From RPQJ01 sp963846315 (GTDB lineage: Bacteria; Pseudomonadota; Gammaproteobacteria; Steroidobacterales; Steroidobacteraceae): a stretch of DNA of 64,000 nucleotides. The notes under the pieces are model-generated. The model saw only the letters and a list, made by a program, of their open reading frames with translations. It searched no databases and was not told where the DNA came from. A program made the position numbers and the translations under genes. Each line of letters starts with the position of its first letter. Position 1 is the first letter of the stretch. Positions 16,730 through 25,781 of this stretch are shown one piece after another. Location of the stretch: assembly GCA_963846315.1 (NCBI GenBank), contig CAWJVM010000013.1, positions 1 through 64,000 of the forward strand, written 5' to 3'.

Positions 16730-16809
16730 CAAGCGACCGGTCCGGGACCTTCCCCCGAGCGCGTGTCTGCCTTTCCAAGCTCGGGGGAAGGTCCCGGACC
16801 GGTCGCTTG
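16730..16809. repeat. 80-bp hairpin element, copy 2 (inverted relative to copy 1)
   Basis: Perfect 30-bp arms (16730-16759 and 16780-16809) enclose a 20-nt loop. Read on the minus strand it matches copy 1 over all 80 positions except at six arm positions and their partners plus one loop-edge base. The arm differences are compensated on the opposite arm. It ends 13 bp before the cysNC stop. Confidence 0.9.
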
Positions 16810-16822
16810 CAACGCGGCTCGC

Positions 16823-18733
16823 CTACTTGGCCGGACTGAGCACCCCAGCCTGCTGCAGGTAACCGACGATCGCCTCGGCCGACTGCTCGGACGTACGCCT
16901 GGTCGTGTCGATGTAGATCTCCGGGTGCTCCGGCGCTTCGTACGGCGAGTCGATGCCGGTAAAGTTCTTGAGCTCGCCGCGGCGGGCCTTCTTGTACAGC
17001 CCCTTCACGTCACGGTCTTCGGCCACCGCCAACGGCGTGTCGATGTGCACTTCATGGAACTCGCCAGCCTGGAACAGCCCGCGCGCCATCCGCCGCTCGG
17101 CGCGGAACGGCGAGATGAACGAGACCAGCACGATCAGGCCCGCGTCCGTCATCAGACGGCTGACTTCGGCCACGCGGCGGATGTTCTCGACGCGGTCGGC
17201 GTCGGTGAAGCCGAGGTCACGGTTCAGGCCGTGGCGAACGTTGTCGCCGTCGAGCAGGTAGGTGTGCTTGCCGAGCGCGAGCAGCCGCTTCTCGACCAGG
17301 TTCGCGATGGTCGACTTGCCGGCTCCCGACAGGCCGGTCAGCCACAGCACCGCGGGCTGCTGGCCTTTCAGCGCCGAGCGTGACTTGCTGTTCACGTCGA
17401 GCGCCTGCCAGTGGATGTTCTGCGACCGGCGCAACGCAAAGTGGATCATGCCGGCGCCAACGGTGGCGTTGGTGATGCGATCGATCAGGATGAACGAGCC
17501 CGTCTCGCGGCACTGCGCGTACGGATCGAACGCGATCGGCTGGTCGAGCGACAGGTTGCAGATGCCGATCTCGTTCAGTTCGAGCTTCTTTGCGGCCAGA
17601 TGCTCGAGCGTGTTCACGTTCACCTTGTACTTGGGCTCGGTGATCGTCGCCGTCACCTGCTTGGTACCGAGCTTCAGCCAGTACGGGCGCCCCGGCAGCA
17701 TCGGTTCGTCGGACATCCACACCACCACCGCCTCGAACTGGTCGGCAACGCCGGGCAGGTCGTCGGGGCGTGCGATCACGTCACCGCGGCTGATGTCGAT
17801 CTCGTCGGCCAGCGTCAGCGTGACGGCCTGGCCGGCAATGGCTTGCTCGAGATCGCCATCCATCGTGACGATGCGAGTGACGGTACTTTCGCGACCCGAG
17901 GGCAGCACCCGAACCTTGTCGCCTTGTCGCACCGTGCCACTCGCAAGCGTGCCCGCGAACCCGCGAAAGTCGAGGTTCGGGCGGTTCACCCATTGCACGG
18001 GCAGGCGCAACGGCCGCTGCTGCGCCAGGTCTTCGATGTCCACGGTCTCGAGGTAACCCATCAACGTGGGTCCCTGGTACCAGGGCGTGTTCTCGCTGGG
18101 TGCGGTGATGTTGTCGCCACGCAGCCCCGACAGCGGGATCGCGACGAAGTCCTCGATGCCGATCTGCCGGCCGAACGCACGGTAGTCGTCGAGGATCGTG
18201 TTGAAGACATCCTCGTCGTAACCGACCAGGTCCATCTTGTTGATCGCGAGCACGACCTTGCTGATGCCGAGCAACGAGACCAGGTAGCTGTGCCGGCGCG
18301 TCTGGACCAGCACGCCCTTGCGCGCGTCGATCAGGATCACGGCGAGGTCGGCCGTGGAGGCGCCGGTGACCATGTTGCGCGTGTACTGCTCGTGCCCCGG
18401 GGTGTCGGCGACGATGAACTTGCGCCGGTCGGTCGAGAAGAATCGGTACGCCACGTCGATCGTGATGCCCTGCTCGCGCTCGGCTGCGAGGCCATCGACC
18501 AGCAGCGCGAAGTCGAGCTCGCCACCCTGCGTGCCGACCTTCTTCGAATCCGCCTCGAGTGCGGCCAGCTGGTCCTCGAAGATCATCTTCGAGTCGTACA
18601 GCAGCCGGCCGATCAGGGTGCTCTTGCCGTCATCGACGCTGCCGCAGGTGATGAACCGCAGCAGGCTCTTGTGCTGGTGCTGATGCAGGTACGCGTCGAT
18701 GTCCGCGGCAATCAGGTCGCTGACGTGGGCCAT
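16823..18733 (-). CDS. cysNC: Bifunctional sulfate adenylyltransferase large subunit / APS kinase (CysNC)
   Basis: With CysD this protein activates sulfate to APS, and its own kinase domain makes PAPS. The 636-residue protein starts with an EF-Tu-like GTPase (GSVDDGKSTLIGRLLYDS at about 31-48, DTPGHEQY, NKMD). After about residue 460 it carries a CysC domain with WLTGLSGAGKST and DGDNVRHGL. The start overlaps the cysD stop by one base (TAATG). Full length and intact, it ends close to the hairpin pair at 16.5-16.8 kb. Confidence 0.96.
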   Translation of the reverse strand: MAHVSDLIAADIDAYLHQHQHKSLLRFITCGSVDDGKSTLIGRLLYDSKMIFEDQLAALEADSKKVGTQGGELDFALLVDGLAAEREQGITIDVAYRFFSTDRRKFIVADTPGHEQYTRNMVTGASTADLAVILIDARKGVLVQTRRHSYLVSLLGISKVVLAINKMDLVGYDEDVFNTILDDYRAFGRQIGIEDFVAIPLSGLRGDNITAPSENTPWYQGPTLMGYLETVDIEDLAQQRPLRLPVQWVNRPNLDFRGFAGTLASGTVRQGDKVRVLPSGRESTVTRIVTMDGDLEQAIAGQAVTLTLADEIDISRGDVIARPDDLPGVADQFEAVVVWMSDEPMLPGRPYWLKLGTKQVTATITEPKYKVNVNTLEHLAAKKLELNEIGICNLSLDQPIAFDPYAQCRETGSFILIDRITNATVGAGMIHFALRRSQNIHWQALDVNSKSRSALKGQQPAVLWLTGLSGAGKSTIANLVEKRLLALGKHTYLLDGDNVRHGLNRDLGFTDADRVENIRRVAEVSRLMTDAGLIVLVSFISPFRAERRMARGLFQAGEFHEVHIDTPLAVAEDRDVKGLYKKARRGELKNFTGIDSPYEAPEHPEIYIDTTRRTSEQSAEAIVGYLQQAGVLSPAK

Positions 18734-19713
18734 TAGAAGTACCCCTCCTGCTTCTTCTTCTCCATCGACGCCGACTGGTCGTGGTCGATCATGCGGCCCT
18801 GCCGCTCCGATGTCGTCGTGAGCAGCATCTCCTGGATGATCGCGGTCAGCGTGTCGGCATTGGACTCGATCGCGCCGGTGAGCGGGTAGCAGCCCAGCGT
18901 GCGGAACCTGACTTTTTTCAGCATCGGCTTTTCGCCCGGGTGCAACGGCATGCGCTCGTCGTCGACCATGATCAGGGTGCCGTTGCGCTCGACCACCGGC
19001 CGCTCGGCTGCGAAGTACAGCGGCACGATCGGAATGTCGTTGAGATAGATGTACTGCCAGATGTCGAGCTCGGTCCAGTTCGACATCGGGAACACGCGCA
19101 GGCTCTCGCCCGGGTGCATGCGGGTGTTGTACAGGGACCAGAGCTCGGGCCGCTGGTTCTTCGGGTCCCAGCGGTGCTGCGCCGTGCGGAACGAAAACAT
19201 GCGCTCCTTGGCCCGGCTCTTCTCTTCATCGCGACGCGCACCGCCGAAGGCTGCGTTGAAGCCGTGCATGTCGAGCGCCTGCTTCAACCCCTGTGTCTTC
19301 ATCACGTCGGTGTGGATGGCCGAACCGTGCGTGAACGGGTTGATGCCCTGCGCCACTCCGTCGGGGTTGGTGTGCACGATCAGCTGCAGGTTGTACTTCT
19401 GCGTGATCTGGTCGCGCAGCTCGTACATTGCCTTGAACTTCCACAGCGTGTCGACGTGCAGCAGCGGGAACGGCGGGGACGCGGGATAGAACGCCTTGAG
19501 CGCGACGTGCAGCATCGCCGCACTGTCCTTGCCGATCGAATACAGCATCACCGGCTTGTCGCACTCGGCGACCACCTCGCGCATGATCTGGATGCTCTCC
19601 GCTTCGAGGCGCTGCAGGTGCGTCAGCCGCTCGGGAGTCACCAGCGGCTTGTCCTTCGCCGCCGTTGCCAGCGAGGGCTGCGGCTGCACCGCCACGGTTA
19701 GAGTGCTCGTCAT
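18733..19713 (-). CDS. cysD: Sulfate adenylyltransferase small subunit
   Basis: CysD is the PP-loop ATP sulfurylase subunit that forms APS from ATP and sulfate, with the CysN GTPase driving the reaction. The 326-residue protein has the nucleotide-binding motif YSIGKDSAAMLH, FGGARRDEEKSRAKER and the C-terminal basic EKKKQEGYF tail typical of CysD. The ATG at 19713 overlaps the acuI stop as ATGA. The longer open frame upstream lies inside acuI and is rejected. Confidence 0.95.
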   Translation of the reverse strand: MTSTLTVAVQPQPSLATAAKDKPLVTPERLTHLQRLEAESIQIMREVVAECDKPVMLYSIGKDSAAMLHVALKAFYPASPPFPLLHVDTLWKFKAMYELRDQITQKYNLQLIVHTNPDGVAQGINPFTHGSAIHTDVMKTQGLKQALDMHGFNAAFGGARRDEEKSRAKERMFSFRTAQHRWDPKNQRPELWSLYNTRMHPGESLRVFPMSNWTELDIWQYIYLNDIPIVPLYFAAERPVVERNGTLIMVDDERMPLHPGEKPMLKKVRFRTLGCYPLTGAIESNADTLTAIIQEMLLTTTSERQGRMIDHDQSASMEKKKQEGYF

Positions 19714-20705
19714 GGCTTGGCGATTCTCACGACGGTGCGTCCGATCACGCGGCCCTTGATGTAATCGTCGAACTGTGCGGGCAGCTCGTCGAAGTCGACC
19801 ATCTTGCCGGCGATGCGGTCGAGCTGCTGCGGCCGCAGGTCCGTGGCGATCCGCTGCCAGACATCGAGCCGCACCTGGCGCGGCGTCGCCGACGAATTGA
19901 TGCCGAGCAGGTTCACGCCTCGCAGTATGAACGGCATCACCGTGGTGTGCAGTTCGTGGCTGCCGGCCAGGCCGATGCTGGCAATGTTGCCCCAGAAATC
20001 CACGGTGCGCGTCAGCCAGGTGAGCATCTCGCCGCCGACGTTGTCGACGGCGCCGGCCCACTGCACGGCTTCGAGCGGCTTGGTGCCGAAGTTGATGTCC
20101 TGCCGGCGCAGGATTTTCGCCGCCCCGATCTCACGGAGGTAATCTTCCGCGTCGGGCTTGCCACTCACGGCGACGACTTCATAGCCGCGACCGGCCAGCA
20201 TGTTGATGGCGAGACTGCCGACGCCGCCCGTAGCGCCCGTCACGACCACCGGACCCTTTGCCGGGGTCTGGCCGTTCTGCTCCATGCGATGAATGCCGAG
20301 CGCCGCGGTGAAGCCGGCCGTGCCGAGCTTCATCGCGTCCACGGCGGTGATGCCGGGCGGCAGCGGGATCACCCAGTCGCCCTGCAGTCGCGAGTATTCC
20401 GAGTAGCCGCCGTCCTGCGTCTCGCTGAGCCCGCAGCCGGTCACCAGCACTTGCTGTCCCGGCGCGTAGCGCGGATCGGCCGAGGTCACGACTTCACCGG
20501 CCAGGTCGATGCCGCCCGCGAGCGGGTACTTGCGCAGGATCGGCGAGGTACCGGTCGCGGCCAGCGCGTCCTTGTAGTTGATGTCGGAGTGCGTCACGCG
20601 CACGACGACGTCGCCCGGCGTCAGGTCATCGAGACCGACTTCGTCGAAGCGGGCGACGATCTGCCTGGTGTCGAGGCGGTGGATGCGGTAGGCGAGGAAT
20701 TTCAT
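19710..20705 (-). CDS. acuI: Acrylyl-CoA reductase (AcuI/YhdH), MDR superfamily
   Basis: This 331-residue zinc-independent medium-chain dehydrogenase/reductase has the NADPH-binding VVVTGATGGVGSLAINML motif. It also has the AcuI/YhdH pattern KDALAATGTSPILRKYPLAGGIDLAGEV near the N-terminus. AcuI reduces acrylyl-CoA to propionyl-CoA. It overlaps cysD by 4 bp and so is the first gene of a sulfate-activation operon. Propionyl-CoA would feed the methylcitrate operon 5 kb away. The start codon abuts a heptamer-repeat hairpin, and no Shine-Dalgarno sequence is evident. Confidence 0.88.
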   Translation of the reverse strand: MKFLAYRIHRLDTRQIVARFDEVGLDDLTPGDVVVRVTHSDINYKDALAATGTSPILRKYPLAGGIDLAGEVVTSADPRYAPGQQVLVTGCGLSETQDGGYSEYSRLQGDWVIPLPPGITAVDAMKLGTAGFTAALGIHRMEQNGQTPAKGPVVVTGATGGVGSLAINMLAGRGYEVVAVSGKPDAEDYLREIGAAKILRRQDINFGTKPLEAVQWAGAVDNVGGEMLTWLTRTVDFWGNIASIGLAGSHELHTTVMPFILRGVNLLGINSSATPRQVRLDVWQRIATDLRPQQLDRIAGKMVDFDELPAQFDDYIKGRVIGRTVVRIAKP

Positions 20706-20841
20706 GGGAAGTGAGTAGTGAGTAGTGATTAGTAATTAGTGATTAGTGAATGGTGAGTGGTGAATGGTGAGTGGTGAGTGGTGAGTGATACTTGTTAAGC
20801 ACTAATCACTAATCACTACTCACTACTCACTAATCACTTCC
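20706..20841. repeat. Inverted GTGANTA heptamer arrays (long hairpin)
   Basis: Eleven or so tandem heptamers (GTGAGTA, GTGATTA, GTGAATG, GTGAGTG) run from 20711 to about 20788. After a 16-bp spacer, complementary CACTAAT/CACTACT units run to 20838. The block is edged by GGAAGTGA and TCACTTCC. It fills the gap between acuI and the MBL gene, and its inverted arm supplies the MBL stop codon. Confidence 0.85.
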
Positions 20842-21811
20842 TGTCGAGCCAGACCTCCAAGCCCTGCGTATTCAGGTTCACGTCTTCGTCGATGAATTCA
20901 TGGCGCCGCGCGAGGCTGCCGGTGTAACCGTGTGCGTCCAGCCGCGTGTTGAAGTGCTCGAACATGTCGTGCTGGATGCGCTGCGTGCGATCCGGTGCGT
21001 CCCTGTGACGCTGACCCATCGCCACGAGTACGTCGAGATCCGCATGCAGGTCGCGCGCCAGCCGGTCGAGGTCGGTGACCGGGCCGAAGTGCGTCTGTAC
21101 GATCCGGCGCGGACGGTACGACAGCAACCGGTTGATGGTCCGGGCGAGCACGTCCGGTTCGAAATGCACCGGTGTCGTCGTCGGCAGCATGAACGGTCCG
21201 GCGGCCGTGTCGAATTCGCGGTAGCAGATGCCGAAGTTGTCACCGGCATAGACGTCGCGATGATCGAGGTCGATCGGGCAGTGGTGATGCCTGGCGTGAC
21301 CCGGCGCGTCGATGAACTCGAACGTGCGGGCGCCGAGCCTCAGTCGCATCCCATCTGCCGTCAGCAGGACGCGGTCGGCCGGGATCGGCAGCAGCTCACC
21401 GTACAGTCGGGCGTAAATCGCTTCGCCGTACACGGCGATGGTGCCGGCAATCAACCTGGATGGATCGACGAGATGAGGTGCGCCGCGCGGATGCAGCACC
21501 GCCTTCGCATTCGGCAATGCGCGCATCATCTGACCCGCGCCACCTGCGTGATCGAGATGGACGTGCGTCAGGAACAGGTAGTCGACTTGCTCACGTGCGA
21601 GACCCAGTTCGTCGAGCGCCGCCAGCAACCGGGGTGCAGCGGGAGCGGGCCCGGTATCGATGAAGGCGGCGCGTCCCTGGTCCACCACCAGGTGGCTCGC
21701 CGCCAGCCCCGGACGCACGTACTCCGTGTCGATCAGGTAGAGGCCATCGCCCATTGGCTGGGCGACGCGGGCACGGATCGGTGCCTGGGTGGGTGCGGTC
21801 GTCGTCATCAT
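20834..21811 (-). CDS. MBL-fold metallo-hydrolase
   Basis: The 325-residue protein has the metallo-beta-lactamase metal motif THVHLDHAGG, a further Asp/His pattern (APGHARHH, YAGDNFG) and a late HFGP histidine. This places it with glyoxalase II/ROO-like hydrolases. The C-terminal third is predicted helical and not family diagnostic, so the substrate is unknown. Start ATG 21811 (or the adjacent ATG 21808) is used because the longer frame to 21868 would run into the terminator of the upstream cytochrome gene. The last codon and stop (AAG TGA) come from the heptamer hairpin. Confidence 0.82.
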   Translation of the reverse strand: MMTTTAPTQAPIRARVAQPMGDGLYLIDTEYVRPGLAASHLVVDQGRAAFIDTGPAPAAPRLLAALDELGLAREQVDYLFLTHVHLDHAGGAGQMMRALPNAKAVLHPRGAPHLVDPSRLIAGTIAVYGEAIYARLYGELLPIPADRVLLTADGMRLRLGARTFEFIDAPGHARHHHCPIDLDHRDVYAGDNFGICYREFDTAAGPFMLPTTTPVHFEPDVLARTINRLLSYRPRRIVQTHFGPVTDLDRLARDLHADLDVLVAMGQRHRDAPDRTQRIQHDMFEHFNTRLDAHGYTGSLARRHEFIDEDVNLNTQGLEVWLDRK

Positions 21812-21867
21812 GCGTCGGGCGCGGTCGGCAGGGCTTTCAAGCCTGCGGCCCCGAGGCGCCGAAAACA

Positions 21868-21897
21868 AGAAGGCCGGGGGAAACCCGGCCTTCTTCG
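21868..21897 (-). terminator. Rho-independent-type terminator after the cytochrome c gene
   Basis: On the minus strand AAGAAGGCCGGG pairs with CCCGGCCTTCTT around a short loop, and a short T-containing tail follows. It lies 35-60 bp beyond the cytochrome c stop and before the MBL start. Confidence 0.7.
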
Positions 21898-21930
21898 CCT
21901 GTGCTCATGCCGTCGGACGCAGGGACTGGA

Positions 21931-22554
21931 TCAGTGATCGCACTTGCCCGCCGCACGGATTTCGTCCGTGGCGCACAGGCCCGGACGCTGCGACGAGTAG
22001 TACTTCGCCAGTTCCTGGATGTCCTTTTCCGTCAGGGCGGCGGCCATGCCGGACATGATCGCGTTCTTGCGCACGCCACTCTTGTACGAGCGCAATGAAT
22101 GCGCGAGGTAGTCCTCGTGCTGGCCGGCGAGGTTCGGGTACTCCGGGAGGATACCCACGCCGTCGTTGCCATGGCAGGCGACACACGTCTGGCTGGCCTT
22201 GGGTGCGGTGCCGACCGCGCGACCCGTCGGCTTGAGCTCAGTGCCGGAGAGGTAGGCAGCGATGTCGGCCAGGTCCGCGTCGGCGAGCGTCGACGCCTGC
22301 GCGTACATCGTCGGATGCGCGCGATCGCCGGACTTGTACTCCTTGAGCGCGGCGACCATGTACGCGGTGTGCTGGCCGCCCAGCCTCGGCACGCTGTAGA
22401 CCGGGTACGCGTTTCTGTAATCGGGGATGCCGTGACAGCCGTGGCACGTGTAGGCCAGCTTGCCGCCGCGGACCGTGTCAGCGGCCTGCGCGAAGCCCGG
22501 GACAAGCAACGCAAGGGTCAGGCTCAGGGCGAGCCAGGCCGATCTCGGGGTCAT
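21931..22554 (-). CDS. Dihaem c-type cytochrome (c4-like)
   Basis: The 207-residue precursor has a Sec signal peptide (MTPRSAWLALSLTLALLVPGFAQA) and two CxxCH haem-binding motifs, CHGCH near residue 37 and CVACH near 125. Methionines suited to sixth-ligand roles lie in each half. The layout of two class-I domains fits cytochrome c4, a periplasmic electron carrier to terminal oxidases. Start ATG 22554 has AGGAGT upstream; the frame extends further upstream but without signal-peptide sense. A hairpin terminator follows the gene. Confidence 0.9.
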   Translation of the reverse strand: MTPRSAWLALSLTLALLVPGFAQAADTVRGGKLAYTCHGCHGIPDYRNAYPVYSVPRLGGQHTAYMVAALKEYKSGDRAHPTMYAQASTLADADLADIAAYLSGTELKPTGRAVGTAPKASQTCVACHGNDGVGILPEYPNLAGQHEDYLAHSLRSYKSGVRKNAIMSGMAAALTEKDIQELAKYYSSQRPGLCATDEIRAAGKCDH

Positions 22555-22749
22555 TGAACACTCCTGCGGAATCATCGTTCTGCCTTCGGCGGCCCGGAGG
22601 CAGCCCCGGGGGGTCAGCCAAAGGGTCGGGCATGTTAATAAAAATGCTCTGGCGAGTCGAATGCAGCCCGTGTGCCGGCCCCCCTTGTGGGTCTGCGTCG
22701 CCGCTGGCATAGACTGCTTCTTTCGAACCTCCCGCAAGGATTCAAGCCG

Positions 22750-23490
22750 ATGACCCAACCGAGTCGAACCCCCTGGCTGGCCGTTCTCGTAGCGGCCTCG
22801 ATGCTGGCGAGTGCCGGTGTCGCGGCGGCGGCGGCCGAGACCCCGTTGCGACTGGTCAGCGTGACCGGCTCGGGCGAGGTCAAGGCCCAACCCGACATGG
22901 CTTACGTCACTCTTGGGATCGAATCCCGCCGACCCACCCTGGCCGAGGCCCGGGCGGAGGTCAACCTCACGGTCGAGCGTGTCCTGGCCCTGACCCGTGA
23001 ACTGAAGATCGACCCCAGGCAGGTCGACTCGACGCGACTGCAGGTACAACCCGATTACCGCTGGGATGAGAAGGCGTCGAAGCAGGTCCTGCTTGGCTAC
23101 GTCGTGAGCCGGCAGATCGAGGTGGAAGTGCGTGACCTCGACCGCCTGGGCACACTGCTCGAAAAGTCAGTCTCGGCCGGGGTGAACCAGCTGGGCGAGG
23201 CGCGGCTCGACTCCTCGCGCCGCAAAGAACTGGAGCGCGAGGCGCTGACAAAGGCCGTGGACGATGCCCGCCTGAACGCGGATGCGTTGGCCCGAGCAGC
23301 AGGGGCACGACTGGGCCCGGTGCAGAGCCTCAGTGCGGCGGGCACGATGCCGGTGCCGATGTACTCGCAGCGGGGCATGGCGATGGCGGCGGCGGCACCG
23401 ATGGCGGACGCGGCGGAGAAGAGCTATCAACCGTCGGAGATGAAATTTGCGTCCAGCGTCAGCGCGCAGTTCGAATTGCTGGTGCCCTGA
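22750..23490 (+). CDS. SIMPL-domain (DUF541) periplasmic protein
   Basis: The 246-residue protein has a signal peptide (to about residue 29), followed by a SIMPL/DUF541 domain: VSVTGSGEVKAQPDMAYVTLGIE at its start, GYVVSRQIEVEVRDLD in the middle and FELLVP at the end. Members (for example E. coli YggE) are periplasmic or surface proteins linked to oxidative-stress protection, mechanism unknown. ATG 22750 follows AAGGA. It is divergent from the cytochrome gene. Confidence 0.88.
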   Translation: MTQPSRTPWLAVLVAASMLASAGVAAAAAETPLRLVSVTGSGEVKAQPDMAYVTLGIESRRPTLAEARAEVNLTVERVLALTRELKIDPRQVDSTRLQVQPDYRWDEKASKQVLLGYVVSRQIEVEVRDLDRLGTLLEKSVSAGVNQLGEARLDSSRRKELEREALTKAVDDARLNADALARAAGARLGPVQSLSAAGTMPVPMYSQRGMAMAAAAPMADAAEKSYQPSEMKFASSVSAQFELLVP

Positions 23491-23654
23491 CTGTTCAGTC
23501 GTTTGATGTGATCATGGCCCATCAAAGCCTGAACAGGTGTTTTTTGTTCAGTATTTGTATTGAATAGATGCAGCGAGGCCTGTGCTCAGCCCGCGGCTAC
23601 CGGTCGAGGTCAGAGATTCACCGCCGGCCGGGTCGCGGACTCAAGCGCGGGCTA

Positions 23655-23945
23655 TCAGCGGCTGGAAATCCGGTCGACGATCAGCACGCGGCCGTCGACG
23701 CCCGTGATGCGGACCTGTGAACCGGCGGGCACGTCCGGGCCACGCAGCGACCACTTCTGGGGACCCAGCTGGACGCGCCCCGAACCGTTCTCGATGCCCT
23801 TCGGCACCGTCACGACCTGGCCGATGAAGCGCTCGCCCGTGCGCTGTGGCGACGACGCACTTTCGAGGTCGCGCTGCGTCACCGTGTAATACCGCCAGTA
23901 CCAGACGCCAAACGCGGACAAGGCGAAAACGACAAACCAGGTCAT
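23655..23945 (-). CDS. NfeD-like short membrane/OB-fold protein
   Basis: The 96-residue protein has one N-terminal transmembrane segment (TWFVVFALSAFGVWYW). A C-terminal OB-fold with the NfeD pattern follows: FIGQVVTVPKGIENGSGRVQLGP...WSLRGPDVPAGSQVRITGVDG. NfeD domains accompany stomatin/SPFH proteins, but no SPFH gene is adjacent here. The start at 23945 puts the hydrophobic segment at the N-terminus; the longer frame adds an unlikely charged leader. Confidence 0.75.
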   Translation of the reverse strand: MTWFVVFALSAFGVWYWRYYTVTQRDLESASSPQRTGERFIGQVVTVPKGIENGSGRVQLGPQKWSLRGPDVPAGSQVRITGVDGRVLIVDRISSR

Positions 23946-24047
23946 GGGTGTTCTGCGGGGAAATGTTCGAGTGCGGGGATCGTCGCAAGCCCCGGTGCAA
24001 CGCTCAACTCCGCGTGGCCCCGGCATGGACAAACTGTGACGCGATCC

Positions 24048-25745
24048 TCACGGAGCTTGCGGCTCGAGCCGGAGGTCCTTGCTGTAGACGACGTTCATGA
24101 CGTTGTCCGTCCAGCCCCGGACCCACGGCTTGACGAGGTGCTTGTTCACGTAGAAGTAGAGCGGCAGGACCGGGTGATCCGCGAGCATCACCCGCTCGGC
24201 TTCCTCGAGCAGCGCCCGGCGTCGGGCCGGGTCGGCTTGCTTGACCGCGTCGGCCAGCAGGGCGTCGTACCTCGGGTTCGAGTACCCGCTCAGGTTGATG
24301 CCGAAATTCGACTGCAGTAACTGGGCGAAGCTGTAGGCGTCGTTGAAATCGCCGACCCAGCTCGACCGGAACACCTGCGTGTCCTGGCGGGCCTGGATGC
24401 TCTGCAGCAGGGCGCGGAATTCCTCGGCATACAGTTTCGTCTCGACGCCGAGGCCTTCTTTCCACATGGCCGCGACGGCGACGGCCAACCGGTTGTGCTG
24501 ATCGCCCGAGTTGTAGCGCAGCTCGACCTGCAGCGGCCTGGCCGCGGAGTACCCAGCCTCCGCATACAGCCGGCGGGCCTCGGCCAAACGCTCGGTATAC
24601 GGCTTGGCCGCGTAGTCGTACTGCTGGGGCGTGTAGTTCCAGACACCGCGCGGCACCCAGCCGTAGGCCGGGGCCTCACCCACACCCGTCACCGCGGTGG
24701 TCAGCTTGTCGCGATCGATCGCCATCGACAACGCGCGGCGCAGCTTCGGGTTGTCCTTGAACGGGGGCCGCGTCAGGTTGAAGCCGTAGTAGTTGACGCT
24801 GAGTTGCGGCGCGATGCGCAGCTCGTCCGGCAGGTTCTGCTTGATCCACTGGAACTGCGGCGCCGGCACGACGTAAGTGATGTCGATTTCGCCCGCACGG
24901 TACTGTCGCAGTTCGGCGCCCGTGTCCGCGATGTGCAGGAAGTGGACTTCATCGAGCTTCGTCGCGGCGTTGTTCCAGTAGTGCGGATTCCGGCGCAGGA
25001 CGACGTGCGAACCGATGACCCAGTCCGCCAGCACGAAAGCGCCGTTCGACACGAGCTTGCCAGGACGCGCGTACTCGGCCCCATGCGCAGCCAGCGATGG
25101 GCCGTGAACGGGGAACGTCCCCGGTTGCGAGAGCAGACCCAGCAGGTACGGCGCCGGGGTCGCCAGCCGGATCAATACCGTGCGGTCGTCGGGGGCCGTG
25201 ACGCCGAGCTCCTCGGGCTGCTTCTGGCCACGCGTGATCGCGCTGGCATTCAACACCGGATCAATGAACTGCGCGTAGGGCGACGCGGTTTTCGGATCGA
25301 CCAGCCGCCGCATGCCTGCCACGTAGTCGGCGGCCTTCAGCGCGTCGCCGTTCGACCAACGCAACCCGTCGCGCAGCGTGAAGCGGTATTCGAGGCCGTC
25401 GGGAGTGACGGTCCATGATTCGGCGGCTGCGGGGACCGGCGAGCCATCCGGCCCGATCGAGGTGAGGCCCTCGAACACGTCGCGCAGGATGTTGAACGCG
25501 CCTTCGGTGCGCGCGAGTTGCGGGTCGAGCGTATCGGGTTCGGGCCCGTTGCCGCGACGCAGGACCGTGGGATCGAAATTGGCGGGCACTGTGCTGCCCG
25601 TCGTCGCTGCGTTGTCGGTCTGGCCGCCGCTGCCGTCACGGCCTCCGCATCCTGCGAGCAGAAGCATGGCCGCCGACAGGGTGATGACCCAGGCACTGGC
25701 CACCGGCGCGGCTCGACGACGCGATTGCAGGACGGACGGCAGCAT
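24048..25745 (-). CDS. Oligopeptide ABC transporter substrate-binding lipoprotein (OppA-like)
   Basis: The 565-residue precursor has a lipobox (LLLAGCGG) and the SBP_bac_5 fold: RGNGPEPDTLDPQLARTEGAFNILRDVFEGL at the start, WSNGDALKAADYVAGMRRL, LRRALSMAIDRDKL and PVLPLYFYVNKHLV near the end. It would bind peptides in the periplasm. No permease or ATPase genes are adjacent, so partners must be elsewhere. ATG 25745 with GAGG upstream is preferred to a TTG seven codons earlier. Confidence 0.9.
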   Translation of the reverse strand: MLPSVLQSRRRAAPVASAWVITLSAAMLLLAGCGGRDGSGGQTDNAATTGSTVPANFDPTVLRRGNGPEPDTLDPQLARTEGAFNILRDVFEGLTSIGPDGSPVPAAAESWTVTPDGLEYRFTLRDGLRWSNGDALKAADYVAGMRRLVDPKTASPYAQFIDPVLNASAITRGQKQPEELGVTAPDDRTVLIRLATPAPYLLGLLSQPGTFPVHGPSLAAHGAEYARPGKLVSNGAFVLADWVIGSHVVLRRNPHYWNNAATKLDEVHFLHIADTGAELRQYRAGEIDITYVVPAPQFQWIKQNLPDELRIAPQLSVNYYGFNLTRPPFKDNPKLRRALSMAIDRDKLTTAVTGVGEAPAYGWVPRGVWNYTPQQYDYAAKPYTERLAEARRLYAEAGYSAARPLQVELRYNSGDQHNRLAVAVAAMWKEGLGVETKLYAEEFRALLQSIQARQDTQVFRSSWVGDFNDAYSFAQLLQSNFGINLSGYSNPRYDALLADAVKQADPARRRALLEEAERVMLADHPVLPLYFYVNKHLVKPWVRGWTDNVMNVVYSKDLRLEPQAP

Positions 25746-25781
25746 GGAATCGAGACCTCGGTCCAATGACGGCGCCCGATC

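Noticed and set aside
16315..16839. Open frames running through the hairpin pair (repeated protein-like motif)
   Set aside because: The repeated peptide is simply the translation of the two hairpin elements; no start context or family similarity.
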